Shown one piece after another: positions 7,280-14,446 of a stretch of 15,428 nt of DNA (position 1 is the stretch's first letter; each line of letters begins with the position of its first letter). Source of the stretch: Candidatus Njordarchaeum guaymasense (GTDB taxonomy: Archaea; Asgardarchaeota; Njordarchaeia; Njordarchaeales; Njordarchaeaceae); the NCBI GenBank assembly GCA_030587605.1, contig JAUQYT010000069.1, positions 1 to 15,428 of the forward strand, read 5' to 3'. The translations under genes and the position numbers were made by a program. The notes beneath the pieces are model-generated. The model ran no database searches. It was not told the origin of the DNA and was given only the letters and a program-made list of their open reading frames with translations.

Positions 7280-7723
7280 GTGTGTTGGTGGATGGAAGAG
7301 GCACCATTCATAGTTAAGGTTGTGTCAGAGATAGAGTCTGGTCTCCGGGAGCGACTAGGCAAGACTACAATTGGTGATGAAGAGGATTTCAAAGATCTGG
7401 TCAATGCGATCTGCATCAACATGGATCCCGAGCTTATGCGGGATCAGTTAAGGCAGTCGTATATTGGCGCTTATACGGTTGACTTCATTCTATGGCACGG
7501 GTTAGTCGCCATCGAGGCAAGATTCATAAAACACAAAAGCGAACTCAGAAGAGTTGCGTCGGAGCTGATCTCTCATATCCCTGTTTTCGGCGCAATCTAT
7601 CGAGACATTATATTCGTGATCCTCTATCATGCAGACGCCGTTGATGATCCGGCCGAGTTTAGGAAGAGTCTGGAATCAAGAAGTGATCAGCTCAGCGTCA
7701 TCATGATGGAGAAGAAGATGTGA
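7280..7723 (+). CDS. Hypothetical protein with a degenerate PD-(D/E)XK nuclease-like core
   Basis: 147 residues. The GTG start at 7280 is preceded by GGAGGG with a 4-nt spacer; ATG 7292 is an alternative. No exact family is recognised. The pattern resembles small restriction-endonuclease-like domains: an N-terminal helical region (about 6-60), then YTVDFIL (Asp68), a short turn, VAIEARF (Glu79-Ala80-Arg81, where the family has E-x-K), a helix with regularly spaced charges, then FVILYHADAV and a final strand VIMMEKK. The E-x-K lysine is Arg here, with Lys84 and Lys86 nearby, so catalysis is doubtful. It lies 23 bp after the kinase and 3 bp before the flavin-barrel gene. The fold call is inference from a strand/helix and motif pattern. 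Confidence 0.6.
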   Translation: MCWWMEEAPFIVKVVSEIESGLRERLGKTTIGDEEDFKDLVNAICINMDPELMRDQLRQSYIGAYTVDFILWHGLVAIEARFIKHKSELRRVASELISHIPVFGAIYRDIIFVILYHADAVDDPAEFRKSLESRSDQLSVIMMEKKM

Positions 7724-7726
7724 GTT

Positions 7727-8242
7727 ATGATGTCTGAACGCCAATTCGCATTCGACTTCGTTGAGAAACAAATACGGAAGAAGACTTTTGGGATCCTCAG
7801 CACTGTGAGCACGAAAGGTAGAGCGCAATCGACCGGCATCATATACGGCGTTTCTCCGCCTGACTCCAAGTTTTCCATCTACATACTGACACACAGGAGT
7901 TATCGGAAGACCAAGAACATTACGCGCAACCCACACGTTTCTCTCGTCATTCCGTTTCCCCACCATTACCTCCGATTCGTCCCCTCTTCATGTATCTCAT
8001 TTCAAGGAAGAGCAGAGATTGTGCCCTTCAATGATCCTGAGGCACAGGAATCGTTCATGAAGAAGAGGATCCTCAGAATGAATCTGAACACTGGTCGACA
8101 GATGAAACGCGAAGCAGTGTTCATCAAGATCAAGCCAAGCAGGAAAGTCTGCTGTTACGGGATTGGAATTGGCGTGATGAAGCTTCGAAAACACATGGAA
8201 AGCGGAAGCTATTCGGTCGTGATTCCGGTGGAAAGACTCTGA
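7727..8242 (+). CDS. PNPOx-like flavin-binding split-barrel protein
   Basis: 171 residues starting at ATG 7727 (ATG 7730 equally possible), 3 bp after the preceding stop. The N-terminal pattern, a helix then FGILSTVSTKGRAQSTGIIYGV, then FSIYILTHRSYRKTKNITRNPHVSLVI, is typical of the pyridoxamine 5'-phosphate oxidase-like/general stress split barrel, which binds FMN, FAD, F420 or sometimes heme. KTKNI-x-NPHVSLVI is the characteristic third-strand segment. A further strand, ISFQGRAEIVP, and a C-terminal VFIKIKPSRKVCCYG follow. The cofactor and substrate cannot be decided; F420 is possible in an archaeon. A vitamin B6 role is unlikely to be provable from sequence alone. It closes the kinase cluster. 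Confidence 0.82.
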   Translation: MMSERQFAFDFVEKQIRKKTFGILSTVSTKGRAQSTGIIYGVSPPDSKFSIYILTHRSYRKTKNITRNPHVSLVIPFPHHYLRFVPSSCISFQGRAEIVPFNDPEAQESFMKKRILRMNLNTGRQMKREAVFIKIKPSRKVCCYGIGIGVMKLRKHMESGSYSVVIPVERL

Positions 8243-8259
8243 GCCACCCAGCCATCGTT

Positions 8260-8275
8260 TCCTTGTCATCAAGGA
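8260..8275. terminator. Small hairpin in the convergent gap after the flavin-barrel gene
   Basis: TCCTTG and CAAGGA flank a TCAT loop, a 6-bp stem 17 bp after the stop at 8242, in the gap between convergent genes. There is no T-tract directly after it on either strand, although minus-strand CTCTTTTCC tracts lie near 8292-8313. A termination role is only suggested by location. Confidence 0.25.
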
Positions 8276-8332
8276 GCTGGAATCACAGCCAGAAAAGAGG
8301 ATAGTCAGAGGGAAAAGAGTAGGCTCTTTGAA

Positions 8333-8857
8333 CTAGTCTTGCTCCTCCACTATCTTGTAACCCTTCTTTGCTGCGTCAACGTATTCGTCGGTGTCTACGT
8401 TAGCGATGATGTCCTGCTGGACCCACTTTACATAGGGCTCCCCAGTCATTAGGTTCTTCCACTCTTTCTCGAGGCTACTTGGTTTCAGAATAAGAAACCA
8501 TCCATCCGCATACGGATTGGCTATCGCGTGGGGTGGTGAGGAAATCCTGTCGGGGTTTATCTCGACTATTGTTCCTGAGAGAGGTGCGTAGAATGGGCCT
8601 ATGTATTTGACCGTTTCAAGTAGTCCGTAGGGTCCGTCTTGTCTGAGTTCCGTACCTTCAGGTGGAAGCTCTATGCTGTATGGCTGTGGATGTGCTTCAT
8701 GCACTCTTATCATTGGGAGCGCTCCCAAGTGGTCTAGGCCGATTCTAATGTTTCCGTTTGGGAGTCGGACTACCCAGTTGTGTCCCCTCTTCTGATGAGA
8801 GTAATTGAGATCAAGCGGGAACTTGAGTTCTCCTATTATTGCTACTTTGCGCGCCAT
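8333..8857 (-). CDS. GcvH-like lipoyl-domain protein with extended termini
   Basis: 174 residues; glycine cleavage H proteins are usually about 125-130. The ATG at 8857 has GGAG five bases upstream. Residues 27-45 (NWVVRLPNGNIRIGLDHLG) match the H-protein start (HEWV..DG...IGITDYA). Residues 80-95 (LETVKYIGPFYAPLSG) carry the lipoyl-lysine site, Lys84, in the standard ETVK/ESVK context. Residues 96-127 (IVEIN through NPYADGWFLILKPSS) match the hammerhead end of the domain. Extra pieces are an N-terminal 25 residues and a C-terminal tail of about 30 residues rich in acidic groups. No gcvT, gcvP or lipoate ligase is visible nearby, so it may serve glycine cleavage from a distant locus or act as a lipoyl carrier in another system. 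Confidence 0.85.
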   Translation of the reverse strand: MARKVAIIGELKFPLDLNYSHQKRGHNWVVRLPNGNIRIGLDHLGALPMIRVHEAHPQPYSIELPPEGTELRQDGPYGLLETVKYIGPFYAPLSGTIVEINPDRISSPPHAIANPYADGWFLILKPSSLEKEWKNLMTGEPYVKWVQQDIIANVDTDEYVDAAKKGYKIVEEQD

Positions 8858-8965
8858 CTTAGCTCCACACAGCTGCCTTGGCTAGGTTACGGATTCTCCG
8901 AGCGAATGAATCACAGATCTCTTAGTGTTAGGTCACGGACGAGTGATGTGGAAGGTCATACCCGC

Positions 8966-9145
8966 TCAGTGAGCCCGTGTTGTGTAGTCCAGTTCCCTGA
9001 AGTATATCTCTGCGTATCCGCAGCTTAGGCAGATGTAGGCGTCTGCCGGGAAGTTCCTGCCAACTTCAAGGATTGATGGGATGGAGACCTCTTTCAGTTG
9101 TATCTTATCGGATTTACATTTTGCGCATTTTGTAACTTTCTGCAA
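8966..9145 (-). CDS. Small zinc-ribbon protein (two CxxC knuckles), TTG start
   Basis: 59 residues. Cys7-x-x-Cys10 (KCAKCKS) and Cys39-x-x-Cys42 (ICLSCGY) are spaced as in a zinc ribbon, and the C-terminal knuckle is followed by aromatic residues (YAEIYFREL). The only in-frame initiator is TTG 9145, because a TGA lies three codons upstream; AGTGA lies seven bases before it. The cysteine pattern and intact frame make chance unlikely. Function is unknown; such ribbons occur in nucleic-acid- or protein-binding adaptors. It lies 108 bp upstream of the GcvH-like gene on the same strand and may be cotranscribed. Confidence 0.72.
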   Translation of the reverse strand: MQKVTKCAKCKSDKIQLKEVSIPSILEVGRNFPADAYICLSCGYAEIYFRELDYTTRAH

Positions 9146-9195
9146 CTTGATTCACTCTCTGTGATCTTTTGTTCCTGCCTTATTCCCCTATTCCG

Positions 9196-9205
9196 GTGTA
9201 TACAC
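9196..9205 (-). promoter_or_regulatory. Possible TATA element for the zinc-ribbon / GcvH-like genes
   Basis: GTGTATACAC, a 10-bp palindrome, sits about 50 bp upstream of TTG 9145, which would give a leader of about 30 nt. A second A/T element (AGTATATCA, about 9242-9232) lies just after the chaperonin stop. Neither is distinctive enough for more than a tentative call. Confidence 0.3.
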
Positions 9206-9246
9206 GGCTCTTCCCTATGACTTCTCCGATTTGATATACTTTACTG

Positions 9247-12200
9247 TTATTGCAGTTCGTTTTCATTCGTTTCACTCTTTCTTGTTTCCTTCTTGCATCT
9301 CAGTATGTGGCCCAGTTTCATTATCGTGTTTGCGATGTTGGTTGCGTTCAAGATAATCTGACACTTCTGAATGTAGGGATCCCAGACGCTTGCCTTGAAT
9401 GGTGATTCCTTTTCCATTCGCCTCGCAACTTCATTAAACGTCGCATTTGTAATACGAGTCTGCTGAGAGTATTGCAGGATGCCATGTGTTTCTCTGAGTT
9501 TCTCCAAGGGGTCGAAGCCCGCGTTTTCTAGGAGCGCTTTTGGTATTCCTTCCAAGGCTGATGAGAATGCCTCAATGGCGAACTGCTCTCGTCCACTTAA
9601 CTTCCTAGCTTCGCGCCTAATTTCGCCAGCGACTAGAAGTTCACTGAGGCCACCCCCCGGGACAATGCGCGGGTTCTTTGTTAATGCAATTAATGTCCTG
9701 ATGGCTTTGCGTATGGTTCGTTCAGTCTCATCGACGACGGAGTTGGTACCTCCTCTGACGAGGATGCATGTGTAACCCTTGTGTGGGGAACCCTCCAAGA
9801 AAATGAGTTTCGTTCCCTGAACTTCCCTTTCTTCAACGAGAGAAGCTCCTCCAACATGGGTTCTACTCAAGCAGTTTAGGTCGGTTATGATCGCTGCTCC
9901 GGTGAGTTCCGAGAGGGCTTGCATGTCCTCACCTGACACGGCTTCGACCACCATTATCTTTGAGTCTGCTAAGATGCGCTTGGTTAGTTCGTCTGTTCTC
10001 TTAGACGTGAAGACCATGCTTGCCTCCGATGAGATGACTTTCTCAGCTATTTCCTTGCCAACGGTTGAAGTGCTCTTGAGATAATCTCTCAGCGATGTTG
10101 CGTCCTGTATCGTTACCTTGGTTTCCCTTTGGAGTGTTTGGCGTGTGATACCCAACCAGCAGTCTAGCAATGCGACCTTTGCCTGCTCAATGCGTTTCGG
10201 CATGTCCTCAGAGGCGACTTCTTTCTCAACGATGAACCCGTCAATTAGTTTGCTCTCTAAGGTTCTCCCACCAACTTTCTTCACCACTTTGATTTTCTTT
10301 GAATCAAATTCGGCGGTAATGCGCTCACCGTAGCTTGTTAGAATTCTCGTGAAAGCTTCAAGAATAATGTCAGAGATCCTGGTGTTGGACTCATTGTCTT
10401 TTCTTTCCCAACCAAGCTGAGGTGGAGTTACAAAAATCATGGTGCTAATGATTCCACTGAGTGTTTTCCTGTCATTAAGGTTGATTTGAAATGAAGATCT
10501 CCGAAGAACATTGGTAGCCAGATCTGCTGAGGTCCGATAACCTCTTGTGATGATTGACGGTTGCATTCCTTGATTCATCAGTTTCTCACCTTGGGATAAT
10601 AGCTCGCCAACCAAGACTATCAGTGTTTTTGTCCCGTCACCGAAGTTCTTGGAGTGGGATTCGGCTGCTTCAAAAAGCAACTTGGCTACAGGATGATTTG
10701 CGTATAGATAGCGAAGGATTGTGACTCCATCGGCTGTTGCCCTTGCGTCCCCGATGTTGTCCACCATCAGTTTCATCATGCCATTTGGTCCAAGGGACGT
10801 TTTGACTAGTTCGGCAACTGCTTTGACGACGGAGATATTTGTTCTTATGACGTCGAGTGTTGCCGCTCTCTCGCCAGGTAGCTCATTCTTTCCGTTCTCT
10901 TCAGTCTCCTTCTCTTCGCTGTACTCACCAGCAACAATATCATCCATGGATAGTACTGTCGTCGCGGCTTCACACGCCGATTCAATTGCTTTTGCTTTCA
11001 ATAGAAGTGGTTCGTAGACATTATGACGAGACATCTCGATTAGCTCACCACTGTCAGCCCCGATTCCCAAGCAATGTTCCCCTTTCTGGTGTCGAGTCCT
11101 AAGTGACAGCAGAAGGGTCGAGACGTCGCCACCAGAGTTCCTGATTAACGTAACGGGTATTGCATCGAGAGCGTCGGCGAACGCCATTGCCGCAGCCCTA
11201 TCCTTCCCTCCAAATCCAGTTGCGTACACTCTTAGCTTTGCGGCGAGCTCAGCCTCAGCGGCGCCTCCCCCAAAAACTACTCTCTGGTCTCTGAACAGGT
11301 TCTTCAATAACCGAATAACCTTAGAAACTATCCGTTCCGCTTCATTAACAACTGCTTCGCTAGGACCCCTGATTAAAATCGTAACGGTTTTCGAGTCGTT
11401 GCGCCCTTCAACCACGACCATTTTCTTCTCTCCGAAGTCGCGCTCCTCCACCAGCTTAGCGGAGCCCAAGTCCTCAGACGACAAGTCGAATAGGTCCGCT
11501 ACAATAGTTCCGCCTGTTGCTTTCGAAAGTTGCTTCATAGATTCTCTGCTTATCCATTTAACCGCAAGGGTTCCTTTCTCACCGAAGTACTGCCTAGTCA
11601 GTGGATCTATGCCTCTCTCACAAAACACGACGCTGGCGCCGGCTGACAAAACTTTCTCCATTTTGTCCTTGATCAGCTGCGACTCATCGCCCAGTAGCTT
11701 GGTCAATTGGCTTGGATCCGATAGCTTGACCTGTACATCCCACTCTGTCTTCTCAATTTCAATGGGGGCTCTCAGCAGCGCTATTCTTGCGCTCTTGACG
11801 GATTCAGCCGTGCCCAGTTCCACCTCCCTTTCGATCACGACGCCCTTCACTAGCTCGGTGTCATTCAGCGATCCTCCAACAACGCGCTTGATGATGACAT
11901 CCCTGTCGTCAAAAAAAAGTTTGGATGAGGAGTCTCTTTGAGATACGGTGCGCACCGCTTCAGTGATTACAGAGGAGAGTGCCTGTATGTCCTCTGTCCC
12001 GCTGAACCTAGAACTAAGAGCGGTTCTAATCACGTCACGCAATAACTGATTGTCGGAAACATCAACTTCTTTCCCTATTTCGTTCAGAAATCTAGTTGCT
12101 GTCCTGGCACTTTCATTGTATGTTTTTGTTATCGTGTTTGGGTGAACGCCTCTATCCAGTAGGGCTTCAGCTCTGCTTAGGAATTCGCATGCGAGTATGA

Positions 12201-12546
12201 CAGTTTGTTTAGTGCCGTCACCCAAGTTTGCGCGCTGGGACTTAGCCGTCTCAAATAGGATATTTTGCGCGGCGGAACGAAAACCTTGCCCCTCAAGTAT
12301 AGCGAGCCCATCAGCGCTGATGGAGAATTCATCGGAGTCCTTCAGCAATATCTTGCTCACACCATTGGGACCAAAAGAAGATCCTATGAAGTCGTTTAGC
12401 CACCTTGCAAAAGCGATGGCATCCTTCTGGATACCCCACTTCCTAGATCTCGACTCGGGACCCGTAAATGGGTGACTGAGCGGCTCCATCATTCCACCGG
12501 CGAATCCAAGATCATTCAGTTGATGTAGATAAAGGATAGCCTTCAT
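9247..12546 (-). CDS. Tandem-fused double group II chaperonin (two thermosome-like units in one chain), catalytic Asp replaced by Lys in both
   Basis: 1099 residues against about 540 for one thermosome subunit. Unit 1 (about 35-540) and unit 2 (about 560-1085) each run through equatorial, intermediate, apical and second equatorial parts, joined by an acidic linker (EYSEEKETEENGKNELPGE). Each has GPNG (59-62; 586-589), ADG for the usual NDG (78-80; 605-607), GDGTK for GDGTT (109-113; 636-640), the apical lid region (unit 1 VFCERGIDPLTRQYFG) and GGG(A/L)xE (426-431; 964-969). The general-base Asp in the usual ERxxxDA helix is Lys409 in unit 1 (ERIVSKVI) and Lys947 in unit 2 (ERTIRKAI). Nucleotide binding looks retained, but normal hydrolysis is doubtful. 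Unit 2 has a degraded C-terminal strand region. ATG 12546 is annotated; a TATA-like element at 12566-12561 would place transcription inside it, so ATG 12492 or 12489 (GGTGGAATGATG) may be the true start. Confidence 0.92.
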   Translation of the reverse strand: MKAILYLHQLNDLGFAGGMMEPLSHPFTGPESRSRKWGIQKDAIAFARWLNDFIGSSFGPNGVSKILLKDSDEFSISADGLAILEGQGFRSAAQNILFETAKSQRANLGDGTKQTVILACEFLSRAEALLDRGVHPNTITKTYNESARTATRFLNEIGKEVDVSDNQLLRDVIRTALSSRFSGTEDIQALSSVITEAVRTVSQRDSSSKLFFDDRDVIIKRVVGGSLNDTELVKGVVIEREVELGTAESVKSARIALLRAPIEIEKTEWDVQVKLSDPSQLTKLLGDESQLIKDKMEKVLSAGASVVFCERGIDPLTRQYFGEKGTLAVKWISRESMKQLSKATGGTIVADLFDLSSEDLGSAKLVEERDFGEKKMVVVEGRNDSKTVTILIRGPSEAVVNEAERIVSKVIRLLKNLFRDQRVVFGGGAAEAELAAKLRVYATGFGGKDRAAAMAFADALDAIPVTLIRNSGGDVSTLLLSLRTRHQKGEHCLGIGADSGELIEMSRHNVYEPLLLKAKAIESACEAATTVLSMDDIVAGEYSEEKETEENGKNELPGERAATLDVIRTNISVVKAVAELVKTSLGPNGMMKLMVDNIGDARATADGVTILRYLYANHPVAKLLFEAAESHSKNFGDGTKTLIVLVGELLSQGEKLMNQGMQPSIITRGYRTSADLATNVLRRSSFQINLNDRKTLSGIISTMIFVTPPQLGWERKDNESNTRISDIILEAFTRILTSYGERITAEFDSKKIKVVKKVGGRTLESKLIDGFIVEKEVASEDMPKRIEQAKVALLDCWLGITRQTLQRETKVTIQDATSLRDYLKSTSTVGKEIAEKVISSEASMVFTSKRTDELTKRILADSKIMVVEAVSGEDMQALSELTGAAIITDLNCLSRTHVGGASLVEEREVQGTKLIFLEGSPHKGYTCILVRGGTNSVVDETERTIRKAIRTLIALTKNPRIVPGGGLSELLVAGEIRREARKLSGREQFAIEAFSSALEGIPKALLENAGFDPLEKLRETHGILQYSQQTRITNATFNEVARRMEKESPFKASVWDPYIQKCQIILNATNIANTIMKLGHILRCKKETRKSETNENELQ

Positions 12547-12558
12547 TATGAAGCCAAA

Positions 12559-12568
12559 GGATATAAGT
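12559..12568. promoter_or_regulatory. TATA-like element between the chaperonin and mtrH
   Basis: GGATATAAGT reads as a TATA element on either strand. On the minus strand it predicts a start near 12538, favouring the internal ATGs 12492/12489 for the chaperonin. On the plus strand it predicts a start near 12589 and a leader of about 37 nt for mtrH, which shows no clear Shine-Dalgarno sequence. Confidence 0.4.
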
Positions 12569-12625
12569 CAAGATAGCTAGTAACTCTGAATTACACTAGA
12601 CCCAAAGACTATACAGTAGTGCTGC

Positions 12626-13597
12626 ATGGCCACTATATCAATCAAGGGACAAGGCAGAGGTGTCGCTAGCTTGATGAGGTTCAATAAGCAGCAGGCTGTT
12701 TTCGACATAGGTGGTGTTAGGTTTGGAGGTCAAGTTGGTCAGTATCCGACTGTGCTCATCGGGACGATCTTCTACGACAAACACAAGATTGTTTCTGACC
12801 CCGTTAAAGGGGATTTCGACAGAGTCAAGGCAGAGGAACTAATCAACCGACAGCAGGAGATGTCTGACAAGACTGGTAACCCCGCAATTCTTGATGTTGT
12901 TGCGAACACGTCTGAGGCTCTGATAAAGTACATTGATTATGTTGTCGAGTTAAGCGATAAGCCGTTCCTTGTGGATAGCACAGCCACAGAATGTAGAATT
13001 GATGCCATGCGACATGTGGCGGAAATCGGGTTGATAGACAAAGCAATCTATAACTCTCTCATGGGGACGCCAAGACAAAGCGAGCTTGATGCTTTAACAG
13101 AACTAAACATCAAGTCAACCATCATCCTAGCGTTCAACCAGTTGGATACGAGCGCTGAAGGTCGGATACAGGTGCTGAAAGGCGCAGGAGAGAAGAAAGG
13201 ACTCATCCAAATGGCGAAGCACGCAGGCATCGAAAAGATCCTCGTCGACACCGCCGTGCTTGATGTTGCAAGCATTGCATTCGCCTCTAGGGCGATTCAA
13301 CTTGTCAAGGAAGAGTTCGGTCTCCCGGCTGGGTGTGGTCCGTCGAACGCGATAACTGCCTGGAAAAAAGTCAAGAAGGGAATGATGGGTCCACAAGCGT
13401 ACACCACATGCATGTCCGGCGCGACCCTCTACACAACAATAATGGGTGCAAACTTCGTACTCTACGGGCCAATTGAAGAGGCCTACTCGGTGTTCCCTGC
13501 TGTGGGCATGATTGACGCAATGGCAGCCTACTACGCCAGAAGGACACTCAAGATCAAACCGGAATCGGAAACACACCCAATGTATAAAGTCTTCTGA
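12626..13597 (+). CDS. mtrH: MtrH-family tetrahydromethanopterin (or H4folate) methyltransferase subunit
   Basis: 323 residues, the normal MtrH length, ATG 12626. In methanogens MtrH moves the methyl group from methyl-tetrahydromethanopterin to the corrinoid of MtrA, feeding coenzyme M methylation; it is the soluble TIM-barrel subunit. Recognisable MtrH segments are the N-terminal QAVFDIGGVRFGGQVGQYPTV, HKIVSDPVKGDFD, PFLVDSTATECRIDAMRHV, a CGPSNAITAWKKVKKG loop and a C-terminal GPIEEAYSVFPAVGMIDAM. Here it is alone: no mtrA-G and no corrinoid protein lies in the window. MtrH homologues outside Mtr complexes are known as partners of other methyl-corrinoid systems and may work with folate-type pterins. 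It is divergent from the chaperonin and 55 bp ahead of the DsrE-like trio on the same strand. Confidence 0.93.
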   Translation: MATISIKGQGRGVASLMRFNKQQAVFDIGGVRFGGQVGQYPTVLIGTIFYDKHKIVSDPVKGDFDRVKAEELINRQQEMSDKTGNPAILDVVANTSEALIKYIDYVVELSDKPFLVDSTATECRIDAMRHVAEIGLIDKAIYNSLMGTPRQSELDALTELNIKSTIILAFNQLDTSAEGRIQVLKGAGEKKGLIQMAKHAGIEKILVDTAVLDVASIAFASRAIQLVKEEFGLPAGCGPSNAITAWKKVKKGMMGPQAYTTCMSGATLYTTIMGANFVLYGPIEEAYSVFPAVGMIDAMAAYYARRTLKIKPESETHPMYKVF

Positions 13598-13652
13598 TGG
13601 TATTACTTCTAATGTACATGCTCATGGAGTATTCTTGGAGGTTGGCTTGAGG

Positions 13653-14009
13653 ATGGCAAAGATAGCGATACTTCTGCTTACAAGTCCCATTCAGTTCCAG
13701 AACTCTGACACGGCGATAAACTTCATCAAAGCTGCCGTTGAAAAGGGGCATGAGGTCACTGTGTTGGCTATCGGAGATGGAGTTTACAATGCTTTCAAGG
13801 CGGCAGCGTCGTCGGAGACTCCTACTTCTGCAACGAGGTTCAAGGAACTCGTCGAGAAGAAGAACGTCAAGTTCATTGTCTGTTTCCCATGCATCACAGT
13901 GAGGGGACTTAAAGGCGAAGACTTCATGGAGGGCTCAAGTGTGGACGGGACCTCAACGCTAATAGACATTATGAGCGAGGCTGACAGAACGGTCACATTC
14001 ACGCTCTGA
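13653..14009 (+). CDS. DsrE/TusD-like sulfur-relay protein with CxxCxxxRG motif
   Basis: 118 residues from ATG 13653, with GGAGG about 11 bases upstream (TTG 13647 fits that site equally well). It has the DsrE-like fold pattern: strand KIAILLLTSP, helix, strand HEVTVLAIGDGVYNAF, then FIVCFPCITVRGL, in which Cys77 and Cys80 form the CxxCxxxRG motif of archaeal DsrE-family proteins. In DsrE/TusD the equivalent Cys carries persulfide sulfur. It is the only member of the trio with a Cys pair at this site, so it is the likely sulfur carrier. It is first in the E-F-H order after mtrH, which points to cotranscription. Alternative: a DsrE-like peroxiredoxin-type or binding protein with no relay role. 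Confidence 0.82.
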   Translation: MAKIAILLLTSPIQFQNSDTAINFIKAAVEKGHEVTVLAIGDGVYNAFKAAASSETPTSATRFKELVEKKNVKFIVCFPCITVRGLKGEDFMEGSSVDGTSTLIDIMSEADRTVTFTL

Positions 14010-14041
14010 ACGCGCAATTATGGTTGAGAGGCGACAGAGGC

Positions 14042-14398
14042 TTGACAAATTTCCTAATAGTTTTCAGGCGTGCGCCATTTGGTTGGGTCAGCGCAGTAGA
14101 AGCCATTAGGCTCTCAGCAGCCGCCGCAAGCGAACACCCGCTAGAAGTAATCTTCATAGACGACGGGGTGTACTGCCTCATGAAGGGACAGATGCCAAAG
14201 GCAATCGGCCATCCGCCCATAGATAGATCCTTCAAAATGCTTCAAGATCTCAAAGTCAAGTACCATGTAGTGCAGGAGTCCCTTCAAGAACGAGGAGTAA
14301 AGACTTCAGACATAGACCCAGACTACTCAATCGAAGTCACGCCACTAGAAAAAGTTGCACAGATAATTCAGCGGAACCAAGTTATAATATCGTTCTAG
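14042..14398 (+). CDS. DsrF/TusC-like sulfur-relay subunit
   Basis: 118 residues from TTG 14042, chosen because MTNFLIVFRRAPFG matches the family start (strand, then RKAPYG); the frame also allows TTG 14024. Helix VSAVEAIRLSAAAA and the strand/loop EVIFIDDGVYCLMKGQ match the DsrF/TusC core (DGV-x-x-L-x-x-GQ). Cys45 sits in the DGVYC loop. The C-terminal half, DLKVKYHVVQESLQERG through VTPLEKVAQIIQRNQVIISF, follows the family's pattern of strands and a closing helix. It sits between DsrE-like and DsrH-like genes, 32 bp after the first. In known systems DsrE, F and H form a hexamer passing persulfide sulfur. Confidence 0.8.
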   Translation: MTNFLIVFRRAPFGWVSAVEAIRLSAAAASEHPLEVIFIDDGVYCLMKGQMPKAIGHPPIDRSFKMLQDLKVKYHVVQESLQERGVKTSDIDPDYSIEVTPLEKVAQIIQRNQVIISF

Positions 14399-14446
14399 TG
14401 GAAAGGAGGAGCGCGACCAGACGATGTATTGGGAGATGGATTGGAA

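Noticed and set aside
9196..9205. GTGTATACAC palindrome as a regulator operator
   Set aside because: It is short and self-complementary around a TATA core, and no second copy or regulator gene was noticed nearby; a TATA role is the simpler reading.
11399..11941. Plus-strand open frame of 180 codons
   Set aside because: It is antisense to chaperonin unit 1; the Ser/Leu/Thr-rich low-complexity product is a typical shadow.
13127..13576. Minus-strand open frame of 149 codons
   Set aside because: It is fully antisense to mtrH, has no recognisable domain and a Cys/His/Arg-rich composition typical of shadow frames.
14020..14060. ATG at 14020 as the start of the DsrF-like gene
   Set aside because: That ATG is in a different frame from the DsrF-like sequence; the family start pattern begins at TTG 14042.
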